Of a stretch of 42,717 nt of DNA, positions 1 to 7,745 are shown one piece after another (position 1 is the stretch's first letter; the number at the start of each line of letters is the position of its first letter). This stretch comes from Butyrivibrio sp. NC2007. Its GTDB lineage: Bacteria; Bacillota; Clostridia; Lachnospirales; Lachnospiraceae. The notes beneath the pieces are model-generated. The model saw only the letters and a list, made by a program, of their open reading frames with translations, made no database searches and was not told the DNA's origin. A program made the position numbers and the translations under genes. The DNA is taken from positions 1-42,717 of the forward strand of contig NZ_ATWY01000023.1 of NCBI RefSeq assembly GCF_000421405.1, in the 5' to 3' direction.

Positions 1-203
1 GATTCATACAGATTCCCCCTTTGCTCATTATATCAGCAAAGACAGCCTAATCTGTGTCCACATATCGGAAATGTAATAGATATTTCCAGGAAAGTATATT
101 TTTTTACTGCCCATTTCGTGTCCACGTCTTGAATCTGCTGCAAAAATACTGCCTAAACTGTTTAATGACGTGTCCACTTTCTAGGGTCCATTTTACATGC
201 TTT

Positions 204-366
204 GCTACGGTCTTTTAGAAGTTTTTGCTTAGGAACAGTAGCCCTCCAAGGACCACACCGATTTCCATTACGGTATATAATGAGTTTTTGCTTAGGGACA
301 GTAGTGCTCTATGAATCACTCATTTTCGACTACGGTATTTTTGAAATTTCCCTTTCAGGACAGTAA
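204..366 (+). repeat. Three degenerate ~37-bp repeats, period ~63 nt
   Basis: Units at about 204-240, 268-304 and 331-366 share the frame (C/T)TACGGT, about 9 variable bases, (G/A)TTT(T/C)(T/C)(G/C)(C/T)TT, then AGG(A/G/none)ACAGTA. The first two are alike; the third has diverged. Unit ends (CTACGGT and ACAGTAG) are nearly inverted copies of each other. Inter-unit sequences of about 26-28 nt are unrelated. The same AGG(n)CAGTA core occurs three more times on the opposite strand at 40-154. Confidence 0.6.
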
Positions 367-473
367 TGGGCCGCCCATACTCTAAGAAAATATTTGCACA
401 AGGGGTTCTCCCTGCCTCGGCGCGCATCCCTTCCCGGGAGTCCCCTTCTGCCGGCCCCCTTAGTGACCTAAAC

Positions 474-549
474 GCATGAAATGCCAAAACGTCAAGAATG
501 GGCGCTTTTTGCCCACTTGCTTTGTTCTTGACGTTTTGGCATTTCATGC
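474..549. repeat. Perfect 25-bp inverted repeat (long hairpin)
   Basis: Arm 474-498 (begins GCATGAAATGCC) is the exact reverse complement of arm 525-549. The 26-nt loop contains a second hairpin, TGGGC at 499-503 with GCCCA at 511-515. It sits next to the GC-rich patch. It may be a relic of a small palindromic mobile element or a bidirectional terminator; no run of T follows either arm. Confidence 0.85.
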
Positions 550-580
550 TACAATCCCCGAAAACGGGGGCGGCAGATCA

Positions 581-698
581 TACATCTGTCTATAAAATAT
601 TTGAATTGATTAAGTCAGAAGAACCGTCCCTTTGACTTCTACATCTGGCAATAGAATATTTGAATTAATTAAGTCAGTAGAACCGTCCCTTTGACTTC
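581..698 (+). repeat. Two tandem 59-bp REP-like units
   Basis: Unit 1 (581-639) and unit 2 (640-698) start TACATCTG and end CCGTCCCTTTGACTTC, with about six differences. Within each unit AAGTCA and TGACTT flank the AGAACCGTCCC core, so each unit can fold as a hairpin. The reverse-complement core (GGGACGGTTCT) resembles the palindrome at 9596-9678. Confidence 0.8.
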
Positions 699-765
699 AC
701 AGGTTCATGCCGCTTCGTGGCATAACAGAAACCCTTTCCGACGTGGAGTCGGTGTGGGTATCAGT

Positions 766-1413
766 TCATTCATGCAAATGTACTGTTGGAAGATTCCATT
801 CGAAATGCATAGCGAGGAAGCGGAGCAGTACTATGGTTGAGAAACCGAAAAGTGAGCTGATAAGTTCACTTCCTGTAAACTTCCACAAAACTACGGTTAC
901 AGCCGCACCTGCGATGCAAGCGATGGCGTATACGTGCTTGACCAGAACGTATGGCACTTTGTCAGCGAGGACATCTCTGATAAGCCCGCCTCCGATTCCT
1001 GTTATTACTCCCAGGAATGCAACGAGAAAGAGATTGTCTGAATAATCGGAGTAGATTCCGGCAAATGCGCCATCTACTGTAAAGGCTGCAAGGCCGAGAG
1101 TATCAAGCCAGAACAGGAGCTTGTCATATACCGGAGTTATGCCTTTGGGCATGGGCTTTTTGAGATACATGACCACAAATGCAATATTGGCAGTGATGAG
1201 AGTGATGATTGTCAGTGAAGGATTTACAAACATCACCGGTGGGATCCTGTCAATTATGATGTCACGGATAAGTCCGCCTCCTGTGGCAGTAACAAGAGCC
1301 ATCAGGTTTATACCGAACAGATCCATATCTTTCTTGGCTGCAACAACAGCTCCCGAAATAGCAAAGGCTATTAGTCCGACATTTTCGATTATAACCATTA
1401 TTAGTGAATTCAT
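766..1413 (-). CDS. TRIC/UPF0126 family membrane channel protein
   Basis: A 215-residue polytopic membrane protein made of two homologous halves. Each half carries the signature GGGLIRD (residues 45-51 and 141-147), typical of the bacterial UPF0126/YadS (TRIC, trimeric intracellular cation channel) family. About seven hydrophobic segments span most of the chain and length is normal for the family. The ATG at 1413 is preceded by AGGAA at suitable spacing, and a good promoter lies further upstream (TTTACA, 17 nt, TATGAT on the minus strand). It is divergent from the chemotaxis receptor. Family members conduct monovalent cations; the native role in bacteria is poorly defined. Family assignment is confident; physiological role is not. 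Confidence 0.9.
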   Translation of the reverse strand: MNSLIMVIIENVGLIAFAISGAVVAAKKDMDLFGINLMALVTATGGGLIRDIIIDRIPPVMFVNPSLTIITLITANIAFVVMYLKKPMPKGITPVYDKLLFWLDTLGLAAFTVDGAFAGIYSDYSDNLFLVAFLGVITGIGGGLIRDVLADKVPYVLVKHVYAIACIAGAAVTVVLWKFTGSELISSLFGFSTIVLLRFLAMHFEWNLPTVHLHE

Positions 1414-1450
1414 TTAAGTTTCCTGCTTATTGTTTTTTTTAATCAGCCTT

Positions 1451-1482
1451 AAAATCATATATGATTTTTGGTCAAATGTAAA
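1451..1482 (-). promoter_or_regulatory. Promoter of TRIC gene overlapped by an 18-bp palindrome
   Basis: On the minus strand TTTACA (plus coordinates 1477-1482) and TATGAT (1454-1459) are separated by 17 nt. The -10 box lies inside the perfect palindrome AAAATCATATATGATTTT at 1451-1468, a position suited to a repressor. Confidence 0.6.
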
Positions 1483-1558
1483 CTCGATTTGGCTTATCTG
1501 TGCATAAATGCGATAATCGGCGATACGTGTTTAATTTATCAAAATTTAAGAAAAGATT

Positions 1559-1589
1559 CTGACAATTATAATGCGATATTTTGTATAAT
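1559..1589 (+). promoter_or_regulatory. Probable promoter of chemotaxis receptor gene
   Basis: CTGACA at 1559-1564 and TATAAT at 1584-1589, spacing 19 nt, lie about 50 nt before the start codon. The spacing is longer than ideal. Confidence 0.45.
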
Positions 1590-1637
1590 TATTATGTTAT
1601 ATCAGCATTATTATGTCTTTTCCTAAGGAGGCACATT

Positions 1638-3359
1638 ATGGAAGCCAGAGAAAGAAAAGGTAAGCTTGTTCAAAAACTCATCATTGCAGCAGTTGCTGCT
1701 ATTGTTGGAGTATCGATTGTGCTTGTAATAATAAGCGCTTTATCAATCAACAATACCTATGATGAGATGGTTCAGGAAGAACTTCTTCTTGCCGTAGAAC
1801 AGCTTAACAGTGAGATGAGCAACGTATGGGACGGTGAATGGGAATATACTGACGGTGTTCTGACAAAAGGTGGCGAAAACGTCATGGCAGAATACGAAGA
1901 GATCATGGATGAGCTCAAGGCCAGTACAGGAGTTGAGTATTCTCTTTTCTATGGAAAAGAGAGAGTCATCACTACTCTTAAGGATTCCAGTGGTGCCAAG
2001 GCTGTAGGCTATAATATTTCTGATAAAGTAGCAAGTACTGTTCTGACAAATGGTCAGACCTATTACGCCAAGATGGTGCCTGCAGGTGCTACAGGGAGCT
2101 ATTTTAGCTACTATATGCCACTTAAGAATGATGACGGAACCATCGTAGGAATGGTTTACTCCGGCAGAGAGAGCGATTCAGTTGACGCCAAGATCAGGGG
2201 AATTACAATACAGATGGTTATATTATCCCTGTTAATTGCTATAGGCGTTTCGATAGTAGGTATCCTTGTTGCTAATAAGTCTTCAGGCAAGATGAGAGCA
2301 ATTGCCGAGGAACTCGGCAATCTTTCCAAGGGTGAACTTAAACTTTCAATTGACAAGTCATCTCTTGATCGAAATGATGAGATCGGACTTCTTGCAGACG
2401 GAGCACAGACTCTTTCTCAGAAACTTGGTGAAGTAATCAAGTCCACAATGGAGATGTCTGAGGAACTTAAGAGATCCGGCAGTGAGCTGTCAGAATCAGC
2501 GAGTCAGGCATCTGTAGCATCCGGCCAGGTATCCCAGGCTGTGGATGATATTTCAAAGGGCGCTGTAAACCAGGCTGAGAGCGTAGAAACAGCAGCCGGT
2601 AATACACAGGATATCGGAAAAGACATTGAAGATGTATCAGAGAACGTACAACAGCTTAACAGCTATGCAAACGAGATGAAGACCTCCTGCGAAGCAGCAA
2701 TGGAAGCTCTTAATAAGCTAATTGTTCAGAGCAGCGAAGTACAGTCATCGGTTCGTGATATAGGTGCAACCATTGATTCAACCAATGAATCTGCAAAAGA
2801 GATCTCCAAGTTCTCAGAGGCTATCACAGAGATCGCATCACAGACCAACCTCCTTTCACTCAATGCAAGTATTGAGGCAGCAAGAGCGGGAGATGCAGGA
2901 AAAGGCTTTGCGGTTGTTGCTACAGAGATCGGCCAGCTTGCTGTGCAGAGTAGTAATTCCGCAGAAGAGATCAAAAAGATCGTTGAAAAGCTTGTTGCTG
3001 ATTCCGAGCAGTCTGTAGAGGTAATGCAGAGACTTAATGCAAGCTTCGAGCAGCAGGAAACACAGCTTGATGATACCAAGGTCAACATGCAGAGCATGGC
3101 TGAGAACGTAGATAACGTTTCTGAGAGTACCGACAATATTGCAGAACACGTCGATAAGCTCAATTCAGCCAAGGACAAGCTTGTTGAGATCATTTCCGAT
3201 CTGTCGGCTATATCAGAAGAAAACGCAGCTTCGACAGAAGAGACCAATGCTTCAATGCAGGAACTCAACGCTACATTTGCTATCATTACAGAGTCTGCAG
3301 GAAAGCTGCAGGAACTGGCTACTAACATGTCCGATACGATCAGCTATTTCAAACCATAA
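1638..3359 (+). CDS. Methyl-accepting chemotaxis protein
   Basis: A 573-residue transmembrane chemoreceptor. TM1 is about residues 11-33, an extracytoplasmic single-Cache-like sensor domain about 40-185, TM2 about 190-212, a HAMP linker follows to about 265, and the rest is the helical signalling domain. The highly conserved hairpin tip ([20 protein letters not shown], near residue 400) that contacts CheW/CheA is intact. I start at the ATG at 1638 because AAGGAGG precedes it directly; an upstream in-frame start would add 19 residues with no ribosome site. The gene is monocistronic between its own promoter and a terminator at 3380-3417. The ligand cannot be predicted. Family assignment is very secure. 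Confidence 0.95.
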   Translation: MEARERKGKLVQKLIIAAVAAIVGVSIVLVIISALSINNTYDEMVQEELLLAVEQLNSEMSNVWDGEWEYTDGVLTKGGENVMAEYEEIMDELKASTGVEYSLFYGKERVITTLKDSSGAKAVGYNISDKVASTVLTNGQTYYAKMVPAGATGSYFSYYMPLKNDDGTIVGMVYSGRESDSVDAKIRGITIQMVILSLLIAIGVSIVGILVANKSSGKMRAIAEELGNLSKGELKLSIDKSSLDRNDEIGLLADGAQTLSQKLGEVIKSTMEMSEELKRSGSELSESASQASVASGQVSQAVDDISKGAVNQAESVETAAGNTQDIGKDIEDVSENVQQLNSYANEMKTSCEAAMEALNKLIVQSSEVQSSVRDIGATIDSTNESAKEISKFSEAITEIASQTNLLSLNASIEAARAGDAGKGFAVVATEIGQLAVQSSNSAEEIKKIVEKLVADSEQSVEVMQRLNASFEQQETQLDDTKVNMQSMAENVDNVSESTDNIAEHVDKLNSAKDKLVEIISDLSAISEENAASTEETNASMQELNATFAIITESAGKLQELATNMSDTISYFKP

Positions 3360-3379
3360 AATATAAATAAAATTTACGA

Positions 3380-3417
3380 TTCCCTGACCGCAAAAGCGCA
3401 TGGTCAGGGGATTTTTT
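3380..3417 (+). terminator. Rho-independent terminator after chemoreceptor gene
   Basis: CCCTGACC (3382-3389) pairs with GGTCAGGG (3402-3409) and is followed by TTTTTT at 3412-3417. Confidence 0.9.
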
Positions 3418-3432
3418 AACGATTTTACGGAA

Positions 3433-3461
3433 TTGACATATATTTAACGTATAGATATAAT
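3433..3461 (+). promoter_or_regulatory. Consensus promoter of the rex operon
   Basis: TTGACA at 3433-3438 and TATAAT at 3456-3461 with exactly 17 nt between: a full sigma-A consensus. Only about 48 nt separate the -10 box from the rex start codon. Confidence 0.9.
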
Positions 3462-3464
3462 CAA

Positions 3465-3484
3465 TTTGTAGGATAATTAACAAA
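3465..3484. promoter_or_regulatory. Candidate Rex operator
   Basis: TTTGTAGGATAATTAACAAA matches the clostridial Rex palindrome model (TTGTTAATnnATTAACAA type) at 16 of 20 positions when extended to 20 nt. The right half-site is perfect; the left is degenerate. It begins 3 nt after the -10 box, so bound Rex would cover the transcription start: likely autoregulation. Confidence 0.55.
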
Positions 3485-3509
3485 CAAAGCAATATTTTTG
3501 GAGAATGAC

Positions 3510-4154
3510 ATGGCAGAAAAAGAGATTTCTCAGGCGGTCATAAGCAGACTGCCCAGATATTTTAGATATCTTGGAGACCTTAAGGAGAGAGGCGTTGAGA
3601 GGATTTCTTCTCAGGAGCTTTCCGATATCATGAAGGTCACAGCTTCACAGATCAGACAGGATTTCAACAACTTTGGCGGCTTTGGCCAGCAGGGATATGG
3701 CTACAACGTACAATATCTCTACGACGAGATCGGCAAGATCCTCGGCCTTGATAAGCAGCACAGCCTGGTTATCATCGGTGCAGGACACCTTGGCAAGGCC
3801 CTTGCAGGTTATACCAATTTCACAAGAAGAGGCTTTGTATTCAAGGGAGCTTTTGATTGCAATCCTGAGCTCTACGGAACCAAGATCCGTGACGTTGAGG
3901 TAAGACCTGTTGACGAAGTAGAAGATTTTGTCAGAGACAACAAAATAGAAATAGCTGTTCTTACAATTCCCAAGGAGCAGGCTGTACCTATGGCACACAG
4001 ACTGGCAAACTGCGGAATCAAGGCTATATGGAACTTTGCACATGTTGACCTTGAAGTTCCTAACAATATTCAGGTAGAAAATGTACATTTATCTGACAGT
4101 TTGATGAAATTATCGTATAATATAGATAGGTATGAAAAATCATTAAAACATTAG
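3510..4154 (+). CDS. rex: Redox-sensing transcriptional repressor Rex
   Basis: A 214-residue NADH-responsive repressor of fermentation and NADH-oxidising genes. Residues about 1-75 form the winged-helix DNA-binding domain (ITASQIRQDF-type recognition helix, here VTASQIRQDF). A Rossmann domain follows with the dinucleotide motif GAGHLG at 90-95. Length and order match Rex throughout. The ATG at 3510 has a TTGGAG ribosome site; the in-frame TTG at 3498 overlaps that site and is unlikely. It is first in an operon with a coiled-coil gene 12 nt downstream, then the NAD(P)HX repair enzyme and alanine racemase. Pairing a NADH sensor with an NAD(P)H repair enzyme is suggestive. Very confident call. 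Confidence 0.96.
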   Translation: MAEKEISQAVISRLPRYFRYLGDLKERGVERISSQELSDIMKVTASQIRQDFNNFGGFGQQGYGYNVQYLYDEIGKILGLDKQHSLVIIGAGHLGKALAGYTNFTRRGFVFKGAFDCNPELYGTKIRDVEVRPVDEVEDFVRDNKIEIAVLTIPKEQAVPMAHRLANCGIKAIWNFAHVDLEVPNNIQVENVHLSDSLMKLSYNIDRYEKSLKH

Positions 4155-4166
4155 TGAGAGAATCTG

Positions 4167-4832
4167 ATGGCAAGAGATGATAATGTCTATATGTCTGCGC
4201 TGGAGGGCAAGAGTATCCCTATTCTGACACTTGATGACAAGTGGCACCAGCTTTTCACCCAGACTGAGATGACTCCGGAGATAGAGAGTCTTTCCGATGA
4301 ACTTAATGCATTGGTCGACAGGGACGGCAAGATACGCACAGAGACCAAGAAGATAAAGAAGCTAAAAAAGACGCTTCTTTCAGAGATTGTGCCCCTTCGC
4401 GACAAGGCCAACAAATCAGGTGGCAACAATGCAGCGATAGAAAAAGAAATCTCCGAGAGAACCAGACTTATCAATGAATGTAATGAGAAGCTTGATAGTC
4501 ACAACGACGAGCTTCTGGACCTTTCAAGGCAGATTTATGATGTGGATTACAAGCTCATGATAGAGACCATGAAGGCTTGTTACGATACGCTACACACCAA
4601 CACCGAGTATATCAAGGGCCTTGATGAGTGGATATCCAAGGTGCGAGTAGAACTCAAGAAAAATGTCATCCATCTGCAGGAAGCAGAAATGGAGAACTAC
4701 AATCTCTATTCCTACATGCATCAGATCTTCGGGCCGGAAGTTATCGACCTCTTTGATATGAAATATGATCCAAACCGCAGACATCCTATAAGACGACCTC
4801 TTGAAGGGAACGAGGATGAATATGTAGAGTGA
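4167..4832 (+). CDS. Hypothetical coiled-coil protein downstream of rex
   Basis: A 221-residue soluble protein I do not recognise. Residues about 35-150 are rich in charged heptads (many E, K, L; a basic KTETKKIKKLKK-like patch near 50-60) and should form coiled coils. There is no signal peptide, membrane segment or catalytic motif. It starts 12 nt after rex and ends just before a strong hairpin (4848-4871), so it is probably translated from the rex promoter. The position between rex and nnrD is the only functional hint. It is real by codon texture, length and spacing; function unknown. Confidence 0.8.
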   Translation: MARDDNVYMSALEGKSIPILTLDDKWHQLFTQTEMTPEIESLSDELNALVDRDGKIRTETKKIKKLKKTLLSEIVPLRDKANKSGGNNAAIEKEISERTRLINECNEKLDSHNDELLDLSRQIYDVDYKLMIETMKACYDTLHTNTEYIKGLDEWISKVRVELKKNVIHLQEAEMENYNLYSYMHQIFGPEVIDLFDMKYDPNRRHPIRRPLEGNEDEYVE

Positions 4833-4847
4833 TTGGAAATAATACGT

Positions 4848-4880
4848 CCCGGTCTGGCTTTTCAGACCGGGGCTTTCGTT
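4848..4880 (+). terminator. Terminator-like hairpin between rex unit and nnrD
   Basis: CCCGGTCTG (4848-4856) pairs perfectly with CAGACCGGG (4863-4871), followed by the imperfect T-rich tract GCTTTCGTTT. It may attenuate transcription into nnrD and alr rather than stop it fully, as I see no strong promoter between it and nnrD. Confidence 0.65.
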
Positions 4881-4897
4881 TAACAGGGGGGATTGGT

Positions 4898-6466
4898 ATG
4901 GTGAATGGTTTTAAATATGCTGTAAATAGCCAGGAAATGAGGATTTACGACAGGAATACGTCGGAACATTTTGGAGTGGCGACGGAAGTACTGATGGAGA
5001 GGGCATCTCTTTCGGTTGCAGATGTCATTGATGAGTGGAGAAGCACAAGAGAAGCTAAAAGAACATATAGGGCGCTGGTCATGGCCGGAGTCGGCAACAA
5101 TGGCGGAGACGGAGTGTGTGTTGCAAGGCTCCTCAAGCAAAGAGGCTATCAGGTGAACCTGTGTGTTGTGGGAGATCCGACTAAGTGCTCGGAGCTTCTT
5201 TTAAAGCAACTGGAAATTGCAGAAAACTATGGAATCCATAAGGACACTTTTTCCAACATAAGCTGCAACAAATCCGAAGCGGACTTTGATATCATTGTAG
5301 ATGGTTTATTTGGTATTGGTCTATCAAGGCCTGTTACCGGAGAATATCTGGATGCTGTCAATTATATAAACAGTTGTAAGAGACAAAGAGATACAGATCT
5401 GTTCCTCGTTTCAATAGATATTGCCTCGGGAATAAGTGCTGATGACGGACATATCTGCGGAGCAGCAGTCAGGGCCGATGCCACAGTGACCTTTAATCAG
5501 GCAAAGATCGGGCATATCATGTATCCCGGATGTGAATACGCAGGTAAGCTTTTTGTTAAAGATGTCGGCATTACCGAAGATAGCTTTCTTTCTAAGGAGC
5601 CGGGAGCCATCTATTACGACGGCAGTGCGAAAGCTCTTTTACCTGAAAGGAACCCTTCAGGAAACAAGGGCACTTACGGGAAAGTGCTGATCATCGCAGG
5701 TTCAAAGGATATCAGCGGAGCGTGCATCTTGTGTGCTGGAGCATGTCTTAAGGCCGGAGCAGGGATGGTCAGAGTGTTCACTGCGTCGGAGAATGCAGAG
5801 GCGGTAAAAGCTCTTTTACCTGAAGCGATACTTGATACCTACGATAACTTTGAACCTGTGGGAGATAAGCTGATGGCGGCCATGAAGTGGTCAACACAGG
5901 CGGTCATAGGCCCGGGAATCGGAACGGAAGGAAAGGGACGCGAGCTTCTTACAGATGTTCTTACCTTTTATGACAAGAGTCTTATTATGGATGCCGATGC
6001 CCTGAACCTTATTGCAGAGGATGAGCAGCTCTTCAAGCTTGCAGGTAATTTTGGAAGAGACGGGAAAAGACTTATCATAACACCGCATATGGGCGAGTTT
6101 GCAAGGCTGTTTGGAAGCGATATTAGGGACTGCAAGGTGCATATTACCCAGTATCCGTTTGAACTTGCAAAAAAGCTGCACTGCACTGTTATCTGCAAGG
6201 ACGCCAGAAGTGTTGTGGCTGACATGGGCTCAAAAAAGATATATATTAATGTGAGTGGGAATGACGGAATGGCAACAGCCGGAAGCGGAGATGTGCTGGC
6301 CGGAATTCTCGGAGCGCTCCTATCATACGATATGGATGGATTTGAGACTGCAATAGCAGGTGCATACATTCATGGACGGGCAGGAGATGTGGCAGCAAAA
6401 GAGATAGGGAAGCACTCGGTGGTTGCTTCGGATATAGCAGCTTCGCTCCCGGAAGTGCTGCGATAA
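4898..6466 (+). CDS. nnrD: Bifunctional NAD(P)H-hydrate epimerase / ADP-dependent dehydratase
   Basis: A 522-residue two-domain repair enzyme (NnrE-NnrD fusion, E. coli YjeF type) that restores damaged NADHX and NADPHX. The N-terminal third is the epimerase, with GNNGGDG near residue 69. The C-terminal part is the ribokinase-like dehydratase with the AGSGDVLAG motif near residue 465, which binds ADP or ATP. A GTG at 4829 would add 23 residues translated across a terminator-like hairpin, so I choose the ATG at 4898, preceded by AGGGGG. It lies in the rex cluster and is followed after 31 nt by alr, a pairing common in Firmicutes. Confident call; the exact start is less so. Confidence 0.93.
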   Translation: MVNGFKYAVNSQEMRIYDRNTSEHFGVATEVLMERASLSVADVIDEWRSTREAKRTYRALVMAGVGNNGGDGVCVARLLKQRGYQVNLCVVGDPTKCSELLLKQLEIAENYGIHKDTFSNISCNKSEADFDIIVDGLFGIGLSRPVTGEYLDAVNYINSCKRQRDTDLFLVSIDIASGISADDGHICGAAVRADATVTFNQAKIGHIMYPGCEYAGKLFVKDVGITEDSFLSKEPGAIYYDGSAKALLPERNPSGNKGTYGKVLIIAGSKDISGACILCAGACLKAGAGMVRVFTASENAEAVKALLPEAILDTYDNFEPVGDKLMAAMKWSTQAVIGPGIGTEGKGRELLTDVLTFYDKSLIMDADALNLIAEDEQLFKLAGNFGRDGKRLIITPHMGEFARLFGSDIRDCKVHITQYPFELAKKLHCTVICKDARSVVADMGSKKIYINVSGNDGMATAGSGDVLAGILGALLSYDMDGFETAIAGAYIHGRAGDVAAKEIGKHSVVASDIAASLPEVLR

Positions 6467-6497
6467 ATATTTAAACATTCAAAAGGATGTACTTAAA

Positions 6498-7667
6498 ATG
6501 ATCACAAGTAACGATGAATATTCACGTGTGGCTGCAAGGATCAGCCTTGGCGCAATTGAACATAACCTTGAGGCTATGAAGAGAAATATCCCCGAAGGGA
6601 CTAAGATGATGGCAGTCATCAAGACTGATGCTTACGGGCATGGCTCGGTGGAGATAGGCAAGTTCCTCGAGAACAAGGATTATATCTGGGGCTATGCTAC
6701 AGCAACAGCTGAGGAAGCCTTTGAGCTTCGCGATGCCGGACTTAAAAAGCCTATTCTGATCCTTGGTTATACTTTCCCTTACGCCTATGAGAGGATGCTT
6801 ACAGAAGGTATCAGACCTGCAGTTTTCAGGATGGATATGGCAAAAGAGCTTGATGAGTGTGCCAAGAAACTCATGGCTGAGGGTGTTTTGAAGGAGCCGG
6901 CTCCTATACATCTTGCAGTAGATACAGGAATGAGCAGGATTGGAATAACGCCTGATGAAGACGGAGTGTCTTTTGCAAGAGATGTAAGACTTTTGGAAAA
7001 CCTGCATATTGAAGGCGTGTTTACTCACTTTGCAAGGGCTGATGAAGAGGACCTTACAAACGCAAGAGAGAGGGAAGAGGTATTTAAGAGCTTCCTTGCG
7101 GCCTTCGAAGAGGAGTGCGGATATCGTATCCCTATCAAGCACTGCGCAAACTCAGCCAGCATAATTGCTATTCCGGAGTCTTCAATGGATATGGTAAGAG
7201 CCGGAGTTACAATGTACGGAATGTGGCCTTCTGACGAGGTACCCAAGGATATCATAGATCTTAAGCCCGCAATGGAGCTTATCAGCCATGTTGTTATGGT
7301 TAAAGACGTTCCCAAGGGAACTCCTGTAAGCTACGGTGGAACCTTTGTAACGGATAAAGATAACACCAGGATTGCAACGATTCCTGTGGGATACGGTGAC
7401 GGATATCCAAGAAGTCTTTCAAACAAGGGATACGTGCTGATTGACGGACATAGCGCTCCGATTCTCGGAAGAGTATGCATGGATCAGTTCATGGTTGATG
7501 TCACGGATATTCCGGATGTACGAGAGGGAGACGAAGTAGTTCTTCTCGGAACGGACAAGAAGTCCGGGGAGACCATTTCAGCAGAGCTGCTTGGTGATAT
7601 GAGCGGACGCTTCAACTACGAGCTTACCTGCGATATCAACAAGAGGGTGCCAAGAATATACATATAG
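6498..7667 (+). CDS. alr: Alanine racemase
   Basis: A 389-residue PLP enzyme making D-alanine for peptidoglycan. The cofactor lysine is K42 in VIKTDAYGHG. The C-terminal beta domain carries VGYGDGYPR and GRVCMDQFMVDVT, both standard for the family, including the catalytic tyrosine region. Length is normal. The ATG is preceded by AAGGATG. It is the last gene of the rex cluster; after it comes only a weak 6-bp hairpin (7664-7682) without a T run. Essential housekeeping function expected. Confidence 0.96.
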   Translation: MITSNDEYSRVAARISLGAIEHNLEAMKRNIPEGTKMMAVIKTDAYGHGSVEIGKFLENKDYIWGYATATAEEAFELRDAGLKKPILILGYTFPYAYERMLTEGIRPAVFRMDMAKELDECAKKLMAEGVLKEPAPIHLAVDTGMSRIGITPDEDGVSFARDVRLLENLHIEGVFTHFARADEEDLTNAREREEVFKSFLAAFEEECGYRIPIKHCANSASIIAIPESSMDMVRAGVTMYGMWPSDEVPKDIIDLKPAMELISHVVMVKDVPKGTPVSYGGTFVTDKDNTRIATIPVGYGDGYPRSLSNKGYVLIDGHSAPILGRVCMDQFMVDVTDIPDVREGDEVVLLGTDKKSGETISAELLGDMSGRFNYELTCDINKRVPRIYI

Positions 7668-7694
7668 TCCCCTATAGACTATTGAGACATGTGC

Positions 7695-7703
7695 TGATAT
7701 AAT
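7695..7703 (+). promoter_or_regulatory. Extended -10 promoter of the MNT antitoxin gene
   Basis: TGATATAAT fits the TGnTATAAT extended -10 form; no convincing -35 box lies 17 nt upstream. It is followed 28 nt later by TGGAGG and the start codon. Confidence 0.55.
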
Positions 7704-7745
7704 CTAAGTATCATCACATGCCTTTTTTATTGGAGGTAATTTACC

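Larger units (their letters stand above)
1..765. repeat. Gene-free, repeat-rich intergenic region
   Basis: I find no ORF here with a ribosome site or a recognisable product. The stretch holds several repeat layers, listed separately: degenerate AGG(n)CAGTA units at 40-366, a GC-rich patch at about 395-460, a perfect 25-bp inverted repeat at 474-549, a small CCCCG/CGGGG hairpin with an AAAA loop at 556-569, and two tandem 59-bp units at 581-698. Base composition changes abruptly between sub-blocks, which suggests accretion of small mobile or repetitive elements. The upstream neighbour lies outside the window. Confidence 0.7.

Noticed and set aside
204..366. CRISPR-like geometry: ~37-bp repeats with ~27-bp unrelated gaps
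   Set aside because: Repeats differ from each other at many positions, there are only three, the same core appears reversed nearby, and no cas gene is present.
320..547. 75-codon minus-strand ORF
   Set aside because: It runs through the perfect inverted repeat and the GC-rich patch, lacks a ribosome site and resembles no protein.
1504..1580. Sigma-28 type promoter for the chemoreceptor (TAAA and CGATA strings)
   Set aside because: Spacing between candidate boxes does not fit; a sigma-A style pair is nearer the gene.
2726..3328. 200-codon minus-strand ORF opposite the chemoreceptor
   Set aside because: It is a codon-bias shadow of a strongly conserved gene; Ser/Leu-rich and without a ribosome site.
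4829..4897. GTG start adding 23 residues to nnrD
   Set aside because: The extension would translate across a perfect 9-bp terminator-like hairpin and is not like the family; the ATG at 4898 has a ribosome site.
7664..7682. Terminator after alr
   Set aside because: Only a 6-bp stem with no T run; too weak to call.
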